A model generated the notes under the pieces. That model searched no databases, was not told where the DNA came from, and saw only the letters and a program-made list of their open reading frames with translations. Of a stretch of 57,176 bases of DNA, positions 53,053 to 57,176 are shown piece after piece. The stretch's first letter is position 1; the number at the start of each line of letters is the position of its first letter. The stretch spans positions 1 to 57,176 of the forward strand of contig NZ_JAJONF010000056.1 of assembly GCF_021462265.1 (NCBI RefSeq), in the 5' to 3' direction. The position numbers were made by a program, and so were the translations under genes. Source of the DNA: Streptomyces shenzhenensis (lineage in GTDB: Bacteria > Actinomycetota > Actinomycetes > Streptomycetales > Streptomycetaceae).

Positions 53053-56000
53053 TCACGTGTCCGCGGACGGCCGCGCGGCACGCCCCGCGGCCTGGTGGGG
53101 GCGGACGATCTCGGTGATCCGCGCGGCCAGTTCACCGACGTGCGGCGGGTGCACCATGTCGTGGTGGTTGCCCGGCACCGGGAAGGTGCCGACCCGGCCG
53201 CGGGTCAGCGCCCGCCACGCGTCCGGGTCGACGGTGGGGCTCTTGAGGGTCGGGTGGGACTCGGAGACGGTGAACAGGTGGACGTCCGCGTCGACGACCG
53301 CGCCGGGCCGGTACCGCGCGGCGGCCTCCCCGTTGGCGCGGGCCACCTCGACCATGCGGCGCACGGCCGTCGACTCGATCCGGTCGGGCAGCCGGCCGGC
53401 CTGGTGGGAGTGGCGGACCAGGGCGGCGATGAGCGCGTTGTCGTCGAGCGCGTCCATCTCGTGGGAGGACATCCCGGCATCGGCCCCGAACCGGGAGAGC
53501 ACGTCCTCGTCGCCGACGAGGTCCGCGGACCCGGGCACCGGGGAGTCCAACAGCACCAGAGCGCCGACCTCGCAGCCCGCCCGCTCCAGTCGCACCGCCA
53601 TCTCGAACGCCACGACACCGCCGAACGACCAGCCGCCGAGCAGTACCGGCCCCTCGGGGGCCAGTTCCGCGATCTCGCTCAGATAGCGCTCGGCGATCTC
53701 CTCGACCGTACGCAGCGGGGCCGCGCCCGTGTTGTAGCCGACCGCCTCGACGCCGTACAGGTCGACACTGCCCTCCAGCTCCCGGGCCAGCCCCATGTAG
53801 GAGCTGACGCCGCCGCCGTGCGGATGGACCAGGAACAGCGGCGAGCGGGTGGCGGGCGAGACCGTCGCCAGGGGCACCAGCAGCCGCTCGGACACGGCGG
53901 ACACCTCGGGCAGCGCACCGCACAGCGCCTCGATCGTCGGCGTCCGGAAGAACGTGCTGAGCGGGACGCTCACGCCCAGCTCCCGCCGTACCGCCTCGAC
54001 CAGTTCGAACGCGCTCAGGGAGTTGCCGCCGGCGGCGAAGAAGTCGTCCCGCACGCCCACCGGGGACCGGCCGAGGACCCGCTCGCAGATCGAGGTGACC
54101 CGCAGCTCCAGCGAGTCCCGGGGCGCGACGGGCTCGGCGCCCGCCTCCGCGGCGGGCTCGGGCAGCTGCTTGCGGTTCACCTTGCCGTTCGGCGTGAGCG
54201 GCATCCGCTCCAGGCCGACCAGTACGGCCGGGATCATGTACTGCGGCAGCCGTTCCCGCAGGAAGGCGCGCAGTCCGGGCTCGTCGGGCTCGTCCCGCCA
54301 GGAGACGTAGCCGACGATCCGCCGTGCCATGTCCTCGCCCGCCGTGATCACCGCGGCCCGGGCCACCGCGGGGTACCGCTGCAGCACCGCCTCGATCTCG
54401 CCGAGCTCGATCCGGTGGCCGCGGATCTTGACCTGGCTGTCCTCCCGGCCGATGTATTCCAGAGTCCCGTCGCTCCGCCGGCGGGCCAGGTCCCCGGTGC
54501 GGTAGAGCCGGCCGCCGGCACCGAACGGGTCCGGTACGAACCGTTCCGCGGTGAGTGCCGGCCGCCCCGCGTAGCCGCGGGTGACGCCCGATCCGCCGAT
54601 GACCAGTTCTCCGACGGCGCCGATCGGTACCAGCCGCATCCGGTCGTCCACCACGTGCACCCGGGTGTTGGCGATCGGCAGGCCGATGGAGACCCGCTCC
54701 GCACAACCGTGCGGGTCGATCCGGTGCAGGGTCGAGTAGACGGTGGTCTCGGTCGGTCCGTACAGGTTCCACAGCCGCGACACCCGCGGCGCCAGCTCCC
54801 GGGCCAGCTGCGGGGAGAGCGCCTCGCCGCCGGTGACCGCCTGGAGGCCGCCGCCCTGCCAGCCGCTGAGCAGCAGCAGGTGCCAGGTGGCCGGGGTCGC
54901 CGCCATGACTGTGGCGCGGGCCGCCGACAGGGCCTCGGCCAGCGCGGCGCCGTCGGAGGCGGTCTCGCGGTCCACGACGACCAGCCGGGCGCCGCGCACC
55001 AGCGGAACAAACAGTTCCAGCACCGACGCGTCGAACGCCACGGTGGTCACCGTGCACAGCACGTCGTCACCGGAGACGTCGAGCGCGCGGGCGATGTCCT
55101 CGGCGAAGTTCACCAGGCCGCGATGGGGGACCATCACGCCCTTGGGACGCCCGGTCGAGCCGGAGGTGTAGATCACGTACGCCAGGTCGTCCGGCCGTGC
55201 CGGCGCCGCTGTCCGCTCGGCGCCGGCGGGCACCGGCGGCGGCGCCCCGATGTCGATGACCCGCACGTCCGTGTCCAGGCCCAGCCGCGCCACCAGCTCC
55301 GGCCGCCCCAGCAGCAACCGGGCCCCGCTGTCGGCCAGCACGTACGCCAGCCGGTCCACCGGATAGTCGGGCTCCAGGGGGAGATACGCCGCTCCGGCCT
55401 TGAGGATCGCGAGCAGCGCGACCACCAGCTCCGGGGACCGCTCGACCAGCACACCCACCGGGGCGTCCTGGCCCGCGCCCTCCGCCCGCAGAACCGAGGC
55501 CAGCGCCGAGGCCCGCCGCACCAGCTCGGCGTAGGTGACCTCGTTGCCGTCGAGATCCCGGACGGCGACCGCGTCCGGGGTGCGCTCGGCCTGCCGGTCC
55601 ACGAGGTCCGGCACGAGCAGCGGCGACTCCGGGACGGCGGTGTCGTTCCAGTCCGAGAGCAGCAGCCGTTCCTCCTCCGGCGCGAGCAGGTCCAGATCCC
55701 CGATCGGGGTGTCCGGCCGCGCTACCGCGTGCGCCAGGATCCGCCGGTAGTGCTCGGCGAACCGGGCGACGGTCCCGGCCTCGAACAGCTCGGTCGCGTA
55801 GGAGATCAGCACCTCCATCCGCGGGCCCCGGGTCACCACGGTGACATCGAGGTCGAAGCGGGCGGTGTCGGCCTCGACCGGCAGCGACCTGACCGACACC
55901 CGGGGCAGCCGCAGCTGCGAGGTCTGTTCCTCGACCAGGTTGAACAGCAGCTGGAACAGCGGGTTGCGGCTCAGGTCGCGCTCCGGCCGCAGCTCGTCGA

Positions 56001-57066
56001 CCAGCACGTCGAACGGCACGTCCTGGTGCTCGTACGCCTCCAGTGTGGTGCCCCGGACCCGGGAGAGCAGTTCGGCGAACGTCGGGTTCCCCGCCAGGTC
56101 GGTGCGGAGCAGCACCGTGTTGACGAAGAACCCGATCAGGCCCTCCGTCTCCTGGAGCGTACGGCCGGACATCGGGACGCCGACCGTCACGTCCCGGCTG
56201 CCGGTGTGCCGGGACACCAGGGCGGCGAACGCCGCGAACAGCACCATGAACGGCGTCACGCGGTACCTCTGGGCGAGCTCCCGCACCCCGTCGGCCACCG
56301 CCGGGTCGATCACATGGGACACCCGGGCGCCCGCGCCGCCGCGCACCGCGGGCCGCGCCCGGTCGCCGCGCAACTCCGTCGGGGTTGCCCCGGCCATGCT
56401 CCGCTTCCAGTGCTCCACCTCGGCGGCCGCCTCGGGCGTCGCCAGCTGCCGGGCGGCCCGCTCCGCGTAGTCCGCGTACTGGATCGGCAGTTCGAGCAGC
56501 TCCGGACGGCTGCCCGCGGTCAACGCCGCGTAGCCTTGCGACAGTTCCTGCCAGAGGATCTGCATCGAGGCCGCGTCGACCGCGATGTGGTGCACGACCA
56601 CCGTGAACAGGTAGCGCTGCTCGGGCAGTTCGGTCAGCCGCGCCCGCAGCCACGGACCGGCGGCGAGGTCGAACCGCCCGCTGATGTCCGCGTCGCGCAG
56701 CCGGTAGGCCTCCTCGTACGCCGGCCCGACGGCCAGGTAGCGCAGGTCGGTGCGGCGCAGCCGGACCGCCGATGCCGGGCCGACCCGGAGCCTCGGGCCG
56801 CCGGCGGCGTCCTGCACCACGCGGGACCGCAGGATGGTGTGCCGCTCCACGACCAGCCGCAGCGCCGCGTCGAGCGCGTCCGCGTCGAGCGGGCCGGACA
56901 GCTCGAAGACCTGCGCCATGTTGTACTCGACGAGATCGGGACGGAGGTGTTCGAGCAGCCACACCCGTCGCTGCGCCGCCGACAGCGGCGCGTCCCCGGC
57001 AGGACCGGAGCCGGTCTGCCGCCGCACGGTGTCCACCGCGCGTTCCACGATCGGACTTGTCGTCAT
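53053..57066 (-). CDS. Non-ribosomal peptide synthetase, C-A-T-TE termination module
   Basis: A 1337-residue single-module NRPS. Condensation domain at about 28-460 with HHIAVDA (His159, His160, Asp164; the usual Gly is Ala). Adenylation domain at about 470-985 with YTSGSTGRPKG, LYGPTET, and code residues read as D-A-L-A-V-G-L-V-Y plus the C-terminal Lys (NGKVNRKQL); this fits no code I know firmly. Carrier domain with GGNSLSAFEL, and a type I thioesterase with GGWSFGG and a late GNHHDMV His. It adds the last residue and releases the peptide. Start overlaps the preceding NRPS stop by one base. Confidence 0.93.
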   Translation of the reverse strand: MTTSPIVERAVDTVRRQTGSGPAGDAPLSAAQRRVWLLEHLRPDLVEYNMAQVFELSGPLDADALDAALRLVVERHTILRSRVVQDAAGGPRLRVGPASAVRLRRTDLRYLAVGPAYEEAYRLRDADISGRFDLAAGPWLRARLTELPEQRYLFTVVVHHIAVDAASMQILWQELSQGYAALTAGSRPELLELPIQYADYAERAARQLATPEAAAEVEHWKRSMAGATPTELRGDRARPAVRGGAGARVSHVIDPAVADGVRELAQRYRVTPFMVLFAAFAALVSRHTGSRDVTVGVPMSGRTLQETEGLIGFFVNTVLLRTDLAGNPTFAELLSRVRGTTLEAYEHQDVPFDVLVDELRPERDLSRNPLFQLLFNLVEEQTSQLRLPRVSVRSLPVEADTARFDLDVTVVTRGPRMEVLISYATELFEAGTVARFAEHYRRILAHAVARPDTPIGDLDLLAPEEERLLLSDWNDTAVPESPLLVPDLVDRQAERTPDAVAVRDLDGNEVTYAELVRRASALASVLRAEGAGQDAPVGVLVERSPELVVALLAILKAGAAYLPLEPDYPVDRLAYVLADSGARLLLGRPELVARLGLDTDVRVIDIGAPPPVPAGAERTAAPARPDDLAYVIYTSGSTGRPKGVMVPHRGLVNFAEDIARALDVSGDDVLCTVTTVAFDASVLELFVPLVRGARLVVVDRETASDGAALAEALSAARATVMAATPATWHLLLLSGWQGGGLQAVTGGEALSPQLARELAPRVSRLWNLYGPTETTVYSTLHRIDPHGCAERVSIGLPIANTRVHVVDDRMRLVPIGAVGELVIGGSGVTRGYAGRPALTAERFVPDPFGAGGRLYRTGDLARRRSDGTLEYIGREDSQVKIRGHRIELGEIEAVLQRYPAVARAAVITAGEDMARRIVGYVSWRDEPDEPGLRAFLRERLPQYMIPAVLVGLERMPLTPNGKVNRKQLPEPAAEAGAEPVAPRDSLELRVTSICERVLGRSPVGVRDDFFAAGGNSLSAFELVEAVRRELGVSVPLSTFFRTPTIEALCGALPEVSAVSERLLVPLATVSPATRSPLFLVHPHGGGVSSYMGLARELEGSVDLYGVEAVGYNTGAAPLRTVEEIAERYLSEIAELAPEGPVLLGGWSFGGVVAFEMAVRLERAGCEVGALVLLDSPVPGSADLVGDEDVLSRFGADAGMSSHEMDALDDNALIAALVRHSHQAGRLPDRIESTAVRRMVEVARANGEAAARYRPGAVVDADVHLFTVSESHPTLKSPTVDPDAWRALTRGRVGTFPVPGNHHDMVHPPHVGELAARITEIVRPHQAAGRAARPSADT

Positions 57067-57176
57067 CAGGGCGTCCTCCGGTCGGTCGTACCGGATGCGG
57101 GCAGGAGGTGCCCGACCGCTTCGGCCATGGTGTGGATGGTGGGGTTGTCGAAGACGAGGGCGAGCGGGATGTCGGG
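57066..57176 (-). CDS. C-terminal end of an upstream NRPS (partial)
   Basis: The frame entering from the window edge reads PDIPLALVFDNPTIHTMAEAVGHLL and stops at 57066; this is the end of a carrier (PCP) domain, which in such proteins follows the phosphopantetheine Ser by about 30 residues. The stop overlaps the next start (TGATG). The gene continues beyond the window, so the assembly line has at least one more module. Confidence 0.8.
   Translation of the reverse strand, partial: PDIPLALVFDNPTIHTMAEAVGHLLPASGTTDRRTP

Noticed and set aside
1..57176. CRISPR arrays, rRNA or tRNA genes, replication or attachment sites
   Set aside because: No regularly spaced palindromic repeats, no tRNA cloverleaf or CCA-end pattern, and no rRNA core sequence were noticed on either strand.

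Overview
The window is high-GC actinobacterial DNA, most likely from Streptomyces. Evidence includes frequent GTG starts, ATGA-overlapped operons, a mycothiol-type maleylpyruvate isomerase, a large AfsR/SARP regulator with a rare TTA codon, and two sugar ABC importers without a local ATPase (streptomycetes commonly share one, MsiK). No rRNA, tRNA or CRISPR array was seen. All functions are read from motifs and family resemblance; no search was run.

Layout. (1) 0-6.6 kb: sugar module with a GH4 glycosidase and DeoR repressor, divergent from a PfkB kinase and an ABC importer, with a perfect 12-bp-arm palindrome between them. (2) 6.7-28.5 kb: aromatic and sugar-acid catabolism. It holds an MFS carrier, IclR regulator, and the gentisate route (3-hydroxybenzoate 6-hydroxylase, gentisate dioxygenase, maleylpyruvate isomerase, fumarylpyruvate-type hydrolase). 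Next come TetR and LysR regulators and a complete P450/ferredoxin/reductase chain. Divergent from the P450 is a long operon of two phosphotriesterase-like proteins (one lacking nearly all metal ligands), a flavin hydroxylase and three hydrolases. A GntR regulator and an IlvD/FAH dehydratase pair of the pentonate type close the region. (3) 28.6-36 kb: GH3 glycosidase plus ABC importer, divergent from a LacI regulator, with CGAAA/TTTCG palindromes and a near-consensus promoter. (4) 36-37.7 kb: decay zone with an IS256 remnant, a frameshifted secreted-repeat lipoprotein gene next to an intact DUF6529-type membrane gene, and a broken Tn3 transposase end. (5) 38.4-40.1 kb: a P450 preceded, under a strong promoter, by a 32-residue aromatic-rich peptide gene: a candidate P450-modified RiPP locus. 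(6) 40.6-57.2 kb: edge of a non-ribosomal peptide cluster.

In the last region a SARP regulator is flanked by two triple-heptamer direct repeats with exact 11-bp spacing sharing the motif GATAGCG. They lie upstream of a SnoaL-like gene and a small secreted-peptide gene. An opposing operon runs NRPS (partial), NRPS C-A-T-TE, threonine-kinase-like GHMP kinase, cysteine-synthase-like enzyme, ATP-grasp ligase, argininosuccinate-lyase-like enzyme, threonine aldolase and MbtH. The kinase/PLP/lyase trio fits supply of a 2,3-diamino acid (probably 2,3-diaminobutyrate) to the NRPS; the product is unknown because the assembly line continues beyond the window.
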